Shown: piece by piece, positions 22,179 to 31,056 of the stretch
Numbering within the stretch: position 1 is the first letter of the stretch
Layout: each line of letters opens with the position of its first letter
IMG/VR virus record: IMGVR_UViG_3300035670_000068
Span: 46,317-110,316 of that record
DNA: 64,000 bases
Direction: 5' to 3' (one strand)
Source: a virus
Position numbers and translations under genes: made by a program
Notes under the pieces: generated by a model
What the model saw: the letters and a program-made list of their open reading frames with translations, nothing else
Databases searched by the model: none
What the model was told of the DNA's origin: nothing

Positions 22179-23177
22179 TCAGTCGAAGGACAGCGGGGCG
22201 TCCTCGTACTCGATCACCTTGTCTTCGAAGAAGTTGGTCTCGATGCCGTGCTCGCGGAGATAGGTGTTGGTCCACTCCAGCGGGTCTTTGGTGACTTCCG
22301 GGAAGACCGGCTCCAGGCCGACAGCACTCACAACCATGTTGGCGTTGTGCATGACGTGGCCATCGACGATGTGGTCAGTCAGGCCCAGGATGCCACCTTC
22401 GATGATGTGCTTGCCCCAGGCCATTTCCATCAGCGCCGCTTCTTTGATGATCTGCCGGCAGTCTTTGAGGACTTGCGGGGTGAACAGCTCGGGGCGTTCG
22501 GCTTTCAGGTCGCGCCACATGCTGTTGAAGATACGCAGGTGGCTCATTTCATCGCGGTTGATGTAGCGGATGTTCTTGGCGGCGCCGGCCATCGAGCCAC
22601 GCTTGTGGACGACGTAGAACACCTTGAAGCCGAACTGGAAGTACACGCCTTCGAGAGCCTGGTTGGCAGCGATAGCGCGGACGAAGTTCTCGCCGCTGTA
22701 GTCGTCGCCCAGGATTTCAGCCATGCGGATGATGTGCTCGTTCTTCTTGCGGAGCAGTTCATCGGTCATGAACAGGTTGTAGGTCTCGACCGCATCCATT
22801 TCGAGGTTGGTGATCATGCGGTCGTAGGTCAGAACGTGGATTTCTTCATCGTAGGTCTGACGGACCAGAGCCATCCGGTATTCCGGCGCGGTGATGTAGC
22901 GACCGATGGAGTTGGCCAGGGTGTTGAGCTGGATGCCGTCCAGGTTGGACAGGAAGCCCAGGTCTTTCTGGATCGCTCGCTTGGTCTTGGCGTCGAGCTT
23001 CTTGTACTGGTTCAGGTCGTCCACAAGCGGCACGTCCCAATGGAACCAGTTATCACGCATGGATTTCTCCATGATCTCCAGCGGAGCGCGGTATTTCACC
23101 GGGCTCATTTGCATCAGCTTGTCTTGCGGGCCGTCGATGATGCGACGGTCTTCGAGGGAAATGAACTCAAGGGTCAT
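22179..23177 (-). CDS. nrdB: Ribonucleotide reductase small subunit
   Basis: A 332-residue class I small subunit starting at ATG 23177 (TAATG overlap upstream). Diiron ligands are visible in RQTYDEEIHVLTYDRM and NRDEMSHLRIFNSM, with an acidic C-terminal tail (DKVIEYEDAPLSFD) that should dock on NrdA. It generates the radical used to make dNTPs. The large subunit gene is at 24561-26801 with two unrelated genes between, so both belong to the same region but different promoters. Confidence 0.93.
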   Translation of the reverse strand: MTLEFISLEDRRIIDGPQDKLMQMSPVKYRAPLEIMEKSMRDNWFHWDVPLVDDLNQYKKLDAKTKRAIQKDLGFLSNLDGIQLNTLANSIGRYITAPEYRMALVRQTYDEEIHVLTYDRMITNLEMDAVETYNLFMTDELLRKKNEHIIRMAEILGDDYSGENFVRAIAANQALEGVYFQFGFKVFYVVHKRGSMAGAAKNIRYINRDEMSHLRIFNSMWRDLKAERPELFTPQVLKDCRQIIKEAALMEMAWGKHIIEGGILGLTDHIVDGHVMHNANMVVSAVGLEPVFPEVTKDPLEWTNTYLREHGIETNFFEDKVIEYEDAPLSFD

Positions 23178-23461
23178 TACTTCTTCTCGCACTTCTCGGT
23201 GTAGTTGAAATCACAGTCCTTCTCGGACGACCCGCCGATAAACAGCGGGAGCCAGGCGTTGCTCGGGGCATGAACCGGAGTGGCGCTGCTCGAAGATCGA
23301 GCCTTAACGATCGGAGGCTTCGCTTGAACTGCAGGAGCTGGTCGAGCGACTACCACCGGCCTGGGTGCAATCACCACAGGGCGAGCGACAACAACGGGTG
23401 CTGCTTGAGCAACCTGAACAAGAGCTGCGGTGATCACCGCAGCCAGAAATTTCATCTTCAT
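23177..23461 (-). CDS. Exported Pro/Ala/Val-rich protein
   Basis: A 94-residue protein with a signal peptide (KFLAAVITAALVQVAQA) and then a repeated VVVARPVVIAPRPVVVARP stretch, which looks like an extended rod. It ends with two Cys (DCDFNYTEKCEKK). It is between nrdB and a 309-residue gene. Role unknown; periplasmic location likely. Confidence 0.68.
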   Translation of the reverse strand: MKMKFLAAVITAALVQVAQAAPVVVARPVVIAPRPVVVARPAPAVQAKPPIVKARSSSSATPVHAPSNAWLPLFIGGSSEKDCDFNYTEKCEKK

Positions 23462-23472
23462 TGGCTTCTCGA

Positions 23473-24402
23473 TCAGTGAACGGTCTTGCTGGCCGGGAAC
23501 GGGATCACGTTGTCGGTGACAACCTGGCCGGTCGAGTTGCAGGCTTCGCAGTCGGGGTTGCCGCAGCCCTCCCCTTCTTCGAGCTTGTCTTCGGCGCTGA
23601 GAGTCGGGATCGGGCCGAGCACTTCGGTCAGCAACTGGCTGGAGCGCATGGCGAACAGGGTCTGGACAGGTGCCGGGCTTGCGATAGCGCTGATGACCGA
23701 GATATCGCGGGCGCCTACGATCAACTCGCGAACGCCGGTCATGGAGAAGGCGAAGTTGTCCGGGTCACACATGCGCTTGGTGGCGATAGCTGCGATAGCG
23801 CCGATGATGGCGGCCAAAACGGCAACCTGCGGGCCTTGAGCCTTCATATCTTCGCTCATTTGAGTAGCGACTTCGGCTTGCTCCAGGGCGAACGCTTCGG
23901 AGCCGCCAGCGATTGCGGACCAGTGTTCAACCAGCTTGGACAGCGGGCCTTCCACCTTGACCAGCTTGTAGCCGGTGACTTCTTCGCCGCCTTCGGTCGC
24001 GATCTTCTCGGCGCGAATCTTCTCGACCAGAGCCTTCGACTCTTCGTCGAGCTCGCTCTCTTCGCCTTCGAACTTGATGTGCTTGTCGATGCCATCGAGG
24101 GTGATGGCATGAGCCAGCTTGGCCATGCGCTTCGAGAAGAAGTCCATGTACAGGCCGGTCAGCTTGTGCTGAGCCTGAGCCAGCTCTTCGCCGTCGCTGC
24201 GAGCGTCAGCCTCTGCAGGCGTCTGGATGTAGTAGTTGACGTTGGCGATCAGCAGGTCGCGAGTCGCTTGAACGAAGGCAGGGCCGTCGCTGCTTGCGAT
24301 CAGGCGGTTCTGCATGAAGCCTGGAACCAGGAAGTCGATGACGATCTCCTGGATCGATTCGTTTTCTTTGGGCTGGAACATCGCCGGATCGGGCTTTTTC
24401 AT
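23473..24402 (-). CDS. Hypothetical protein
   Basis: A 309-residue helical protein with AGAGAG ahead of ATG 24402. A hydrophobic stretch (VAVLAAIIGAIAAIA) could be a buried or membrane helix, and near the end CGNPDCEAC forms a likely metal site. The tail reads NVIPFPASKTVH. No family recognised. Placed within the ribonucleotide reductase region. Confidence 0.68.
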   Translation of the reverse strand: MKKPDPAMFQPKENESIQEIVIDFLVPGFMQNRLIASSDGPAFVQATRDLLIANVNYYIQTPAEADARSDGEELAQAQHKLTGLYMDFFSKRMAKLAHAITLDGIDKHIKFEGEESELDEESKALVEKIRAEKIATEGGEEVTGYKLVKVEGPLSKLVEHWSAIAGGSEAFALEQAEVATQMSEDMKAQGPQVAVLAAIIGAIAAIATKRMCDPDNFAFSMTGVRELIVGARDISVISAIASPAPVQTLFAMRSSQLLTEVLGPIPTLSAEDKLEEGEGCGNPDCEACNSTGQVVTDNVIPFPASKTVH

Positions 24403-24417
24403 CTTGATCTCTCTAGA

Positions 24418-24435
24418 TAACTAAGTAGTTAGTGC
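24418..24435 (-). promoter_or_regulatory. Operator-like palindrome, site 11
   Basis: TAACTAA-GTAG-TTAGTGC, about 16 bases upstream of the 24402 start, over its leader. Confidence 0.7.
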
Positions 24436-24492
24436 TCGGGGGTATGTGAGGGTTCACGTCCCGCCCGCTCTTTTTTGCTTGCGTGAGAATTA

Positions 24493-24510
24493 TCACTCAG
24501 CAGTTAGTTA
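24493..24510 (-). promoter_or_regulatory. Operator-like palindrome, site 12
   Basis: TCACTCA-GCAG-TTAGTTA, just downstream of the nrdA terminator. On the transcribed strand GATAAT overlaps its far end, so it could cover a -35/-10 region driving the 24402 gene. Confidence 0.65.
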
Positions 24511-24542
24511 AAAGAAAGAGCGGGAGACTAGCCCCCGCTCTC
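24511..24542 (-). terminator. Rho-independent terminator after nrdA
   Basis: Arms AGAGCGGG and CCCGCTCT with a nine-base loop, followed on the minus strand by TTCTTTT. It ends the nrdA transcript. Confidence 0.82.
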
Positions 24543-24560
24543 TTGCCTATCAGCTACCGC

Positions 24561-26801
24561 TTACTGGCAGGCTTCGCACTCAAAACCCTCGACAGCCGGA
24601 GCCGGCGCTTTCTTGAGGATGTTGGCGTCTTGGCTCTGCTGCTCGGTGGCTTTCTGGATGCGCAGGTAGTAGGTCGTCTTGACGCCCTTCTTCCAGCAGC
24701 GGCGATACCAGGCGTCCAGGTCTTTGCCGTTCTTGCCCTTCGCCATGAAGATGTTGAGCGACTGAGACTGGTCGATCCACTTCTGACGCACAGCTGCGGC
24801 ATCGATGGAGTATTCCTGGCTCACTTCCCACACGGTCTTTTCCAGCTCCGGGCGGTTGTGCTTGCGCAGCGGGCTCACCTGGACGAACACACCGGACAGG
24901 TTCTCCTTCACGGTTTCGCGCTCGTTGATCGGCTCGATGCAGGCGGTGGTGCCAACTATGTTGGAGATCGTCGCGGTCGGCGCAATCGAGGTGATGTTCG
25001 AGTTGCGAATGCCGGTGGTCTTGACCTTGTGGCGCAGGAAGTCCCACTCGGTCTTGCCGAACACATGGCAAGTCTTGTCGCGGGCGTGGTCGATGGTCAG
25101 TAGACCCTGACTCCAGGTCGAACCCTTGAAGGTCGGGTAGGCGCCGCGCTCGATGGCCAGATCAGCGGAGGCGTCGATGGAGTAGTAGGAGATTTCTTCG
25201 AACAGGCGGTCAGCCCAATCGATATGCTCCTGGCTGTCCCAATCGATACCGCACTGAACCATCGCTTCCTGGTAGCCCATGACACCCAGGCCGACCGGGC
25301 GATGCTGCAGGTTCGACCGCTTGGCTTCTGCAGTCGGGTAGAAGTTGATATCCACCACGTTGTCGAGCATCCGAACAGCGGTGCGGACGGTCTTGCGCAG
25401 CTTCTTGCTGTCGATCTGACCGTTCGGCAGCACATGGCGAGCCAGGTTGATCGAGCCCAGGTTGCAGACGAACACCTCGTCCTTGCTGTTGTTCAGGGTG
25501 ATCTCGGTGCAGAGGTTGGAGTTATGGATCACACCAACGTGAGCCTGCGGGTTGCGGCGGTTGCACTCGTCCTTGAAGGTGATCCAGGGGTTGCCGGTGC
25601 GGAACAGCTTGTCCAGCAGGTAGCGCCACAGGTGCTGAGCCTTGACCACCTTGCGAGCCAGACCGGCAGCTTCTGCTTTCTCGTAGGCGGCCTTGAAGGC
25701 GCTGCCGTACAGATCGTGCAGGCTCGGCACATCGTTCGGGCAGAACAGAGACCAGTCGCCATCTTGATCCAGGCGCTCCATGAACAGGTCAGGAATCCAG
25801 CCAGCCGGGAAGATATCGTGAGTACGCAGGTGCTCGTCGCCGGTCTTGAGCTTGAGGTCGCAGAACTCGTAGATATCCGAGTGCCACATCTCCAGATACG
25901 GAGCGAAGGCGCCCTTGCGCTTGCCGCCCTGGTTCACCGCGACGGCCACGTCGTTGTAGATTTTCAGGAACGGAACCACGCCAGCGGATTCGCCGTTGGT
26001 GGACTCGATGATCGAGCCTGCAGAGCGAACCGGAGTCCAGGAGGTGCCGATGCCGCCTGCGAACTTGGACAGCATGGCGTTCTGCTTGAAGCCCAGGTCG
26101 AAGATTTGCTCCAGGTCGTCCGGCACCATGCCGCCGTAGCAGCTGGACAACTGCGGGAAGCGAGTCGCGGCGTTGAACAGTGTCGGAGTCGAAGCCATGT
26201 AGTCGAACTCGGACAGCACGTCATAGAACTCGACGGCGCGGTCGGTCGGGTTGTCTTCGTTCAGCGCCAGGCCCATCGCTACACGCATCAGGAAGTGCTG
26301 CGGCAGCTCGTAGGTCTTCTTGCGCTTACCGACGATGGCCGGCTCTTTCAGCAGGTAGCGGTCGTTCAGGGTACGAATGCCCTGGAAGGTGAAGTAGAAG
26401 TCGCGCTCGGGCTTGATAGCCTGGTTCAGCGCGCTCAGGTTGAAGCGACCGTCCACCAGGCGCTCGTCGATCTGGTTGAACGAACGGCCCTTGCTCAGAT
26501 AGGACATGAGGGTCGGGTACTCGATGCCACCGCCAGTCACCTCTTTGTAGATGGACTGCAGGGTCAGGCGAGCGGCCACGAAATCGAAGTCCGGCTGCTT
26601 GGCAGAGATCAGACCGGAGGCGGTCATGATCAGAGCGTCAGCGATCTCTTTGGTACTCATGCCGTCGTAGAACTGGATGTTCAGGTTGGCTTCGAGTTCG
26701 CTTTGGCTCACGTCCAGGCCCTCGCAGGCCCAGGCTGTGTGCGCTTGAATCTTGGTCGGGTCAAACGGCTTCACATCGCCGTTCGCTTTTACAACGTGCA
26801 T
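24561..26801 (-). CDS. nrdA: Ribonucleotide reductase large subunit
   Basis: A 746-residue class Ia large subunit. ATG 26801 has AAGGAG five bases ahead. Seen: N-terminal ATP-cone (VKANGDVKPFDPTKIQAHT), FPQLSSCYGGMVPDDLEQIF with a redox Cys, FKDECNRRNPQAHVGVIHNS, NLCTEITLNNSKDEVFVCNL with the radical-site and partner Cys, PTATISNIVGTTACIEP, and a C-terminal CEACQ for thioredoxin-type reduction. It makes dNTPs with NrdB for phage DNA synthesis. No intein or intron. Confidence 0.95.
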   Translation of the reverse strand: MHVVKANGDVKPFDPTKIQAHTAWACEGLDVSQSELEANLNIQFYDGMSTKEIADALIMTASGLISAKQPDFDFVAARLTLQSIYKEVTGGGIEYPTLMSYLSKGRSFNQIDERLVDGRFNLSALNQAIKPERDFYFTFQGIRTLNDRYLLKEPAIVGKRKKTYELPQHFLMRVAMGLALNEDNPTDRAVEFYDVLSEFDYMASTPTLFNAATRFPQLSSCYGGMVPDDLEQIFDLGFKQNAMLSKFAGGIGTSWTPVRSAGSIIESTNGESAGVVPFLKIYNDVAVAVNQGGKRKGAFAPYLEMWHSDIYEFCDLKLKTGDEHLRTHDIFPAGWIPDLFMERLDQDGDWSLFCPNDVPSLHDLYGSAFKAAYEKAEAAGLARKVVKAQHLWRYLLDKLFRTGNPWITFKDECNRRNPQAHVGVIHNSNLCTEITLNNSKDEVFVCNLGSINLARHVLPNGQIDSKKLRKTVRTAVRMLDNVVDINFYPTAEAKRSNLQHRPVGLGVMGYQEAMVQCGIDWDSQEHIDWADRLFEEISYYSIDASADLAIERGAYPTFKGSTWSQGLLTIDHARDKTCHVFGKTEWDFLRHKVKTTGIRNSNITSIAPTATISNIVGTTACIEPINERETVKENLSGVFVQVSPLRKHNRPELEKTVWEVSQEYSIDAAAVRQKWIDQSQSLNIFMAKGKNGKDLDAWYRRCWKKGVKTTYYLRIQKATEQQSQDANILKKAPAPAVEGFECEACQ

Positions 26802-26862
26802 TCGCACTCCTTACATCATGTGGGGGTTTATGGGTTTCTCTGAACCCAGATATTGTATCTGC

Positions 26863-26880
26863 TAACTAACGATTTAGTTA
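26863..26880 (-). promoter_or_regulatory. Operator-like palindrome, site 13
   Basis: TAACTAA-CGAT-TTAGTTA, perfect arms, with a further TTAGTTA half-site at 26885-26891. Here a TACAAT -10-like hexamer lies downstream on the transcribed strand, so the palindrome would cover the -35 region of nrdA. Confidence 0.75.
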
Positions 26881-26889
26881 GCAGGTTAG

Positions 26890-27057
26890 TTAAACGGGAT
26901 CGACTAAATTTTTCAGCCAGTCGATGACTTCCTTGTGAGCAGTCACCTTGCAGCCCGATTGCCAGTCGATGAACATGAACAGCGGAGTCAGAGCCAGTGC
27001 GAAGGGGAGCATGACCAGAGCCGCTACTACCCGCGCAAGCCTGTTCAGCGCTTTCAT
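26890..27057 (-). CDS. Small membrane protein
   Basis: A 55-residue protein found by reading the gap. ATG 27057 overlaps the stop of the RuvC-like gene (ATGA). One membrane helix (VVAALVMLPFALALTPLFMF) is followed by a short soluble tail (CKVTAHKEVIDWLKNLVDPV). Its stop is within the extra operator half-site. Function unknown. Confidence 0.65.
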   Translation of the reverse strand: MKALNRLARVVAALVMLPFALALTPLFMFIDWQSGCKVTAHKEVIDWLKNLVDPV

Positions 27058-27611
27058 GCTGCTACCCGCCGCATCATCGCAACGATGGCCTGGAACTCGC
27101 TGTTCTGCAGACCGGCGTTGATCGCGCCGATGGCGTCAGCCATGTGCTCGTTGTCATCGATCAGACGACCCCTGCTGGTCAGCCATCCGGCGTTCGGGAA
27201 CAGATTGAAAGCCCAATCGATCATTTCCCGCTTCGTGGCGTTCTTGTCGTCCACTGCGGCGATCTTGACCTCGTTTGGCGTCAGCTGGATCACCGGAATG
27301 TCGAGTGCAGCGACCAAGGCCATGCAGGCGCCGTAACTCATCATTGCCCGAGCAGACTGACTGCCCACGGGCATTTCAACGAATGCGATACGGGCGCTCT
27401 TCTCTGCCTCCTTCAAACCAAGATACTGCGCACGGCAGCGGTCGAGGTCATCGGAGTTTTTCCGCGTGGTCTTGGACTTTGCGGCAGAAGTCTTGACGAG
27501 GCTGACTTTTTCAACCTCAAAACTCATTGTATCTAAGTCCAATTTGGCATGTGCGAAACCGAAGTTTCGCAATGCCGGGTCAACACCTATTACCTGGATG
27601 ATATTGCTCAT
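27054..27611 (-). CDS. RuvC-like Holliday junction resolvase
   Basis: A 185-residue protein starting at ATG 27611 (MSNIIQVIGVDPALRNFGFA). RNase H-fold acidic residues are visible: Asp in IGVDPALRN, Glu in IAFVEMPVGS and Asp in NEHMADAIGAI. It should cut branched DNA during replication, recombination or packaging. It follows the recombination genes. Bacterial RuvC is similar in size. Confidence 0.78.
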   Translation of the reverse strand: MSNIIQVIGVDPALRNFGFAHAKLDLDTMSFEVEKVSLVKTSAAKSKTTRKNSDDLDRCRAQYLGLKEAEKSARIAFVEMPVGSQSARAMMSYGACMALVAALDIPVIQLTPNEVKIAAVDDKNATKREMIDWAFNLFPNAGWLTSRGRLIDDNEHMADAIGAINAGLQNSEFQAIVAMMRRVAA

Positions 27612-27615
27612 GCTC

Positions 27616-28401
27616 TTATCCAAACATGCCAATGGGATACTTCGCTTCTTCGGTTTCGATAACGCCCACGCCAACGTATGTGTCCTGTTCGCCACTTACG
27701 CCGAAGAAAGAGAAGCCGTTTTCAAATAGGAACTTCACGGCCTCTTCGATTGAGGCCAGATATTCCGAGTTGTGTGTCATGAACTCGATTACCGGGCCTC
27801 TGCGCTTTTGCAGCCAAGCCTTGTCGAGCATTTCCCCATAAGGGGCCATGTACATTTCTTCAAATACGGTGTCGGTTTGCGGATCACGACGCTTGCGGCC
27901 TTTGTAGAGAAGTCCGACGCCCTGTTTCTTGTCCGTCTCGAAGACCGAAATACCCTCAAGCCGGCACTCGCGAAGGTCCACGAACATCATGTTGCGGCGC
28001 TCAAGCGGGCCGGACACTTCGCCTTCCGAATCCAGCCAGCCGGCGTGCAGAGAAATCCGCTCGCGGTTGCCTTCCAGGTGAGCCAGGTTGGAGCTGGTCC
28101 CACGAACTGTCTGGAACCAGCTATAGCAGTCCTTGTGGCGCTCGATCATCTTGGAGAGAAGGTGCCGAACGTCTCGAACCTTCTCGGAGTCGGTGATCTC
28201 CGACAGCTTTGTCAGCACCTCTTCATGAGCGCTAACCAGGAACAGCGCGTAGTCGGAGAGAAACGTATTTTTGATCTCCATGCGCTGATCAATCACGTCG
28301 GCAATGAAGTCATCCGAAGCGTTGTCCAGTACGTCTCGCATGGAGGTCAAAAATGCGGGGAGAGTTTCCCCTTCGAGTAAATACCCCTTCAAACTAAGCA
28401 C
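27616..28401 (-). CDS. Hypothetical protein ending in IGMFG
   Basis: A 261-residue protein. The start at GTG 28401 lies inside palindrome site 14 and has a GGGGG before it; a TTG four codons later is an alternative. Mixed fold (NMMFVDLRECRLEGISVFET). It ends AKYPIGMFG, matching the shared tail. Function unknown. Confidence 0.65.
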   Translation of the reverse strand: MLSLKGYLLEGETLPAFLTSMRDVLDNASDDFIADVIDQRMEIKNTFLSDYALFLVSAHEEVLTKLSEITDSEKVRDVRHLLSKMIERHKDCYSWFQTVRGTSSNLAHLEGNRERISLHAGWLDSEGEVSGPLERRNMMFVDLRECRLEGISVFETDKKQGVGLLYKGRKRRDPQTDTVFEEMYMAPYGEMLDKAWLQKRRGPVIEFMTHNSEYLASIEEAVKFLFENGFSFFGVSGEQDTYVGVGVIETEEAKYPIGMFG

Positions 28402-28408
28402 TTAGTTA
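28391..28408 (-). promoter_or_regulatory. Operator-like palindrome, site 14
   Basis: AAACTAA-GCAC-TTAGTTA, exactly in the junction between two genes, covering the stop of one and the GTG start of the next. Confidence 0.65.
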
Positions 28409-29128
28409 CCCCCAAGTTCCAAAGTTTTCAACCTTCTCGTAGCGCTTATTCGCCTCTTCGAGAGCCTTCCGGCGCGCTTCTTTCGGTCTGAGCATCCGGT
28501 GTAGTTGCTCGAAGGCACCCTTCACGCGCTCGGCGTTATTCGCGTGAGCAACCAACTTCTGAACGTAAGCCTTCAACTCTGGCGAGTAGTCGCCCAGGTC
28601 AGAAAGGGCGATGGCCAATACTGCCGAGTTGTGCTTGTTGACCACGTTGACCTGGTGCGACGGGAAGTCCTTGTGCGGCCAGGCTCGGAAGGTAATCACG
28701 ACCTCGTAGCTCATGAGCTTCGCGGCGACCGGGTAGAACGCCCAATCTTCTGTGAAGGCGACGTTCACCGGGTTCAGCTTGGCGTCACCGCCGATCACGC
28801 TGAACTTGTGGTTCGGTTTACTGGGCGAGAAACCAACGCCAAGCGTTTTCTCGAAAACATTGGTCAGCTCGCAGACCAGGTTGATATAGGCGCTCTCGTT
28901 CAGCTCGATGATCTCGTCGCCTACATGAACGTCCTCTTCCGCCAGGGTTCTCAGCGCTTCAATCACCGGCGCTGAGCCAAGCTTCGATCTACCGACCCGG
29001 AACGAGGTGTCTCGCCCGGTGCGGTAGTGTCGGATCAGGTCTTTGTTCAGAAGAGCTCGGTTGAACTCTTCTTTGCGGTCCTCCCACTGCTGATCCAGTG
29101 GGATCGCTCCATGTCGAATCAGAGGCAT
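28406..29128 (-). CDS. Hypothetical protein ending in FGTWG
   Basis: A 240-residue protein overlapping the SbcC-like gene by ten bases. It includes FPSHQVNVVNKHNSAVLAIA and a C-terminal basic helix (KEARRKALEEANKRYEKVEN) before the tail FGTWG, a shared-tail member. The start of the SbcCD operon order suggests a recombination or replication link, but nothing shows activity. Confidence 0.7.
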   Translation of the reverse strand: MPLIRHGAIPLDQQWEDRKEEFNRALLNKDLIRHYRTGRDTSFRVGRSKLGSAPVIEALRTLAEEDVHVGDEIIELNESAYINLVCELTNVFEKTLGVGFSPSKPNHKFSVIGGDAKLNPVNVAFTEDWAFYPVAAKLMSYEVVITFRAWPHKDFPSHQVNVVNKHNSAVLAIALSDLGDYSPELKAYVQKLVAHANNAERVKGAFEQLHRMLRPKEARRKALEEANKRYEKVENFGTWG

Positions 29129-31056
29129 ACGGACTCCAGATAAGACTTGCCTCCCTTCTTGGTGATGGTGATCGAGTTGCGAATCCAGTCACGCAAGTCG
29201 CTGTGGCTAATTACAAGGACAGTCCCCTTGTCGTGGGACTTCTCTTCCAGGATCGTCATCAGTCGCTCCAGACCAGCCGGGTCCAGGGCGTGATCGATCT
29301 CGTCTGCGATGAAAATCTTGATCGGCTTGCTGGCTCTGCTCGACACCAGGTCTTGTAGCGCCATTGCGCAAGCCAGGCGAACCTTCCGCTTCTCGCCACC
29401 CGACAAGCCCTTGAACGACTCGGCGCCTGTTGCAGACACCACGTCGATGCTGAACTTCTCGCGCAGCTCACCCTTCGAGGTGGTGCTGATCGTCGACCAG
29501 ACGGCGGTGATGTTGCCGTCAGTGAGCGCAGACAGGTAGTGAGAGGTTCGGCTGTTCAGATACGGCGTCACTGTGTCCAGGATGTGCGCTCGAACACCTG
29601 CAGGGCCGAACACCCGGACGGCTTCTGCAGCAACGTCAGCCTTGATCTGAGCTGTCTCCTGGTGAGCCTCAAGCGCTTCGAGGTTTTTCTCAGCCTTGTC
29701 GATGGACTCGCGAACATGGCTCAGCATCTTGAGGTAGGGGTTTTCCTGTTCCTCGATCTGCTTGCACTCAGCTTGAGCCCGAGCGAGCCGAGCCTTCTTG
29801 TCCTGCTCGTTCCGAAGGGCGGTCTGGAGCTTCGTGCGCTTAGCGCTCAGAGCTTCGATTTCAGCGACGGTAGCGCTAACGTCTGTCATCGTAGCGACGA
29901 AAGCAGAAAGCGCATCAGAAGCGAGCCCAGCGCGTTTCTCAGCGTCTTCCAGCTCAGCTCTCAGACGTTTAGCTTCATGAGCTTTTTCCAGGGCGACTTT
30001 CTTGGCAGCATCTTTCGCACCGGCAACGTCAGTCGCCTCGATCACATGACCGCACTCACCGCAGGGCGAGCCCACTTTGGCGTCAGCGTGCTCGAAGGCG
30101 TGCTTGGCTTTCTGAGCGTCAGCCAGGGCGCGGTCGTAGTCACGCTTGGCGGTGATTACAGCCGAGCTGGTGTTGTGAGCATCCCGGCGAAGATCGGCTT
30201 CTTTCTTCTTCTCTTCTCCAACAGAAGCGATCTGCCCCTGCAGGTCCAGGATTTGAGAAGCGATCTCGACCAGCTTGCTCTCGATCTTGCCTTCCATAGC
30301 CGGGTCAATCGAGCCAGAGATATCGCGGAGCTCGATTGTCTTGGCTTCAACGTCGAGCTTGCGCTTCGCTTCGAAGGCGTCGCGGTTCTTCTCGGCTGTT
30401 TCCAGCTGATCATCCAGAGTGGTGATTGCAGCTCTGGCACTTGCGATCTTGCCGCTGATCTCTGCGAGGGCGTTCTTGGCGTCAGAGTGCTTGGTCTTGG
30501 CCGCTTCGAATGCAGCCTGCAGGCCGTTGATGCCAGCTGCTTCTTCGACCAGGAGCTTGAGCTGCTTGTCGGTCATGCCGGGTAGATCAGGCATTGCCTC
30601 CTGACCGGCATAAATTGCGCTCGCGAACACCTCATGAGTACAGCCGATGACCTTGTTGACGACTTCCTGGGTGAGCTTGTCGGTGCCTTTGGTGAGGTCT
30701 TTCCAGCTCTCCCCTTCCTGAATCTCCAGGCGCAGCATGTTCTTGTAGGCCTTGTCCTTGCGGTAGCGGCTCACTCGATACACGGCGCCGGCTTCGTCCA
30801 GGAGCTCGACGACAACCTGGGTGCCCTTCTTCTCGGTGCGGTTGACCACAGCATCGCCAGTTTCACCGCGAGCCGTCTCACCGTAGAACGCCCAGCAGAG
30901 CGCTTCGGCAACAGTAGACTTACCGGCTCCGTTCGAGGCCTGGCTGCTGTCGTCTTCGTTGTTGCCTTGAATCAGGATCAGACCCTTGTCGTTCAGCGGC
31001 AGAGCAGCTTCGCCAACGGCCATGAAGTTCTTGATGGACAGATTGAGGATTTTCAC
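29119..31056 (-). CDS. SbcC/gp46-like recombination ATPase
   Basis: A 645-residue SMC-type ATPase. Walker A SNGAGKSTVAEALCWAFYGE lies at residues 41-60, two long coiled coils flank a zinc hook GSPCGECGHVI near residue 332, and the C-terminus has the signature SGGEKRKVRLACAM and Walker B IKIFIADEIDHALD. It works with the nuclease encoded just upstream to process DNA ends. Size matches phage gp46 proteins rather than bacterial SbcC. GTG start overlaps the upstream stop. Confidence 0.92.
   Translation of the reverse strand: MKILNLSIKNFMAVGEAALPLNDKGLILIQGNNEDDSSQASNGAGKSTVAEALCWAFYGETARGETGDAVVNRTEKKGTQVVVELLDEAGAVYRVSRYRKDKAYKNMLRLEIQEGESWKDLTKGTDKLTQEVVNKVIGCTHEVFASAIYAGQEAMPDLPGMTDKQLKLLVEEAAGINGLQAAFEAAKTKHSDAKNALAEISGKIASARAAITTLDDQLETAEKNRDAFEAKRKLDVEAKTIELRDISGSIDPAMEGKIESKLVEIASQILDLQGQIASVGEEKKKEADLRRDAHNTSSAVITAKRDYDRALADAQKAKHAFEHADAKVGSPCGECGHVIEATDVAGAKDAAKKVALEKAHEAKRLRAELEDAEKRAGLASDALSAFVATMTDVSATVAEIEALSAKRTKLQTALRNEQDKKARLARAQAECKQIEEQENPYLKMLSHVRESIDKAEKNLEALEAHQETAQIKADVAAEAVRVFGPAGVRAHILDTVTPYLNSRTSHYLSALTDGNITAVWSTISTTSKGELREKFSIDVVSATGAESFKGLSGGEKRKVRLACAMALQDLVSSRASKPIKIFIADEIDHALDPAGLERLMTILEEKSHDKGTVLVISHSDLRDWIRNSITITKKGGKSYLESVCL

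Noticed and set aside
25224-26843. Rightward open frame of 539 codons opposite nrdA
   Set aside because: Antisense of a certain gene; no ribosome site or recognisable domain.
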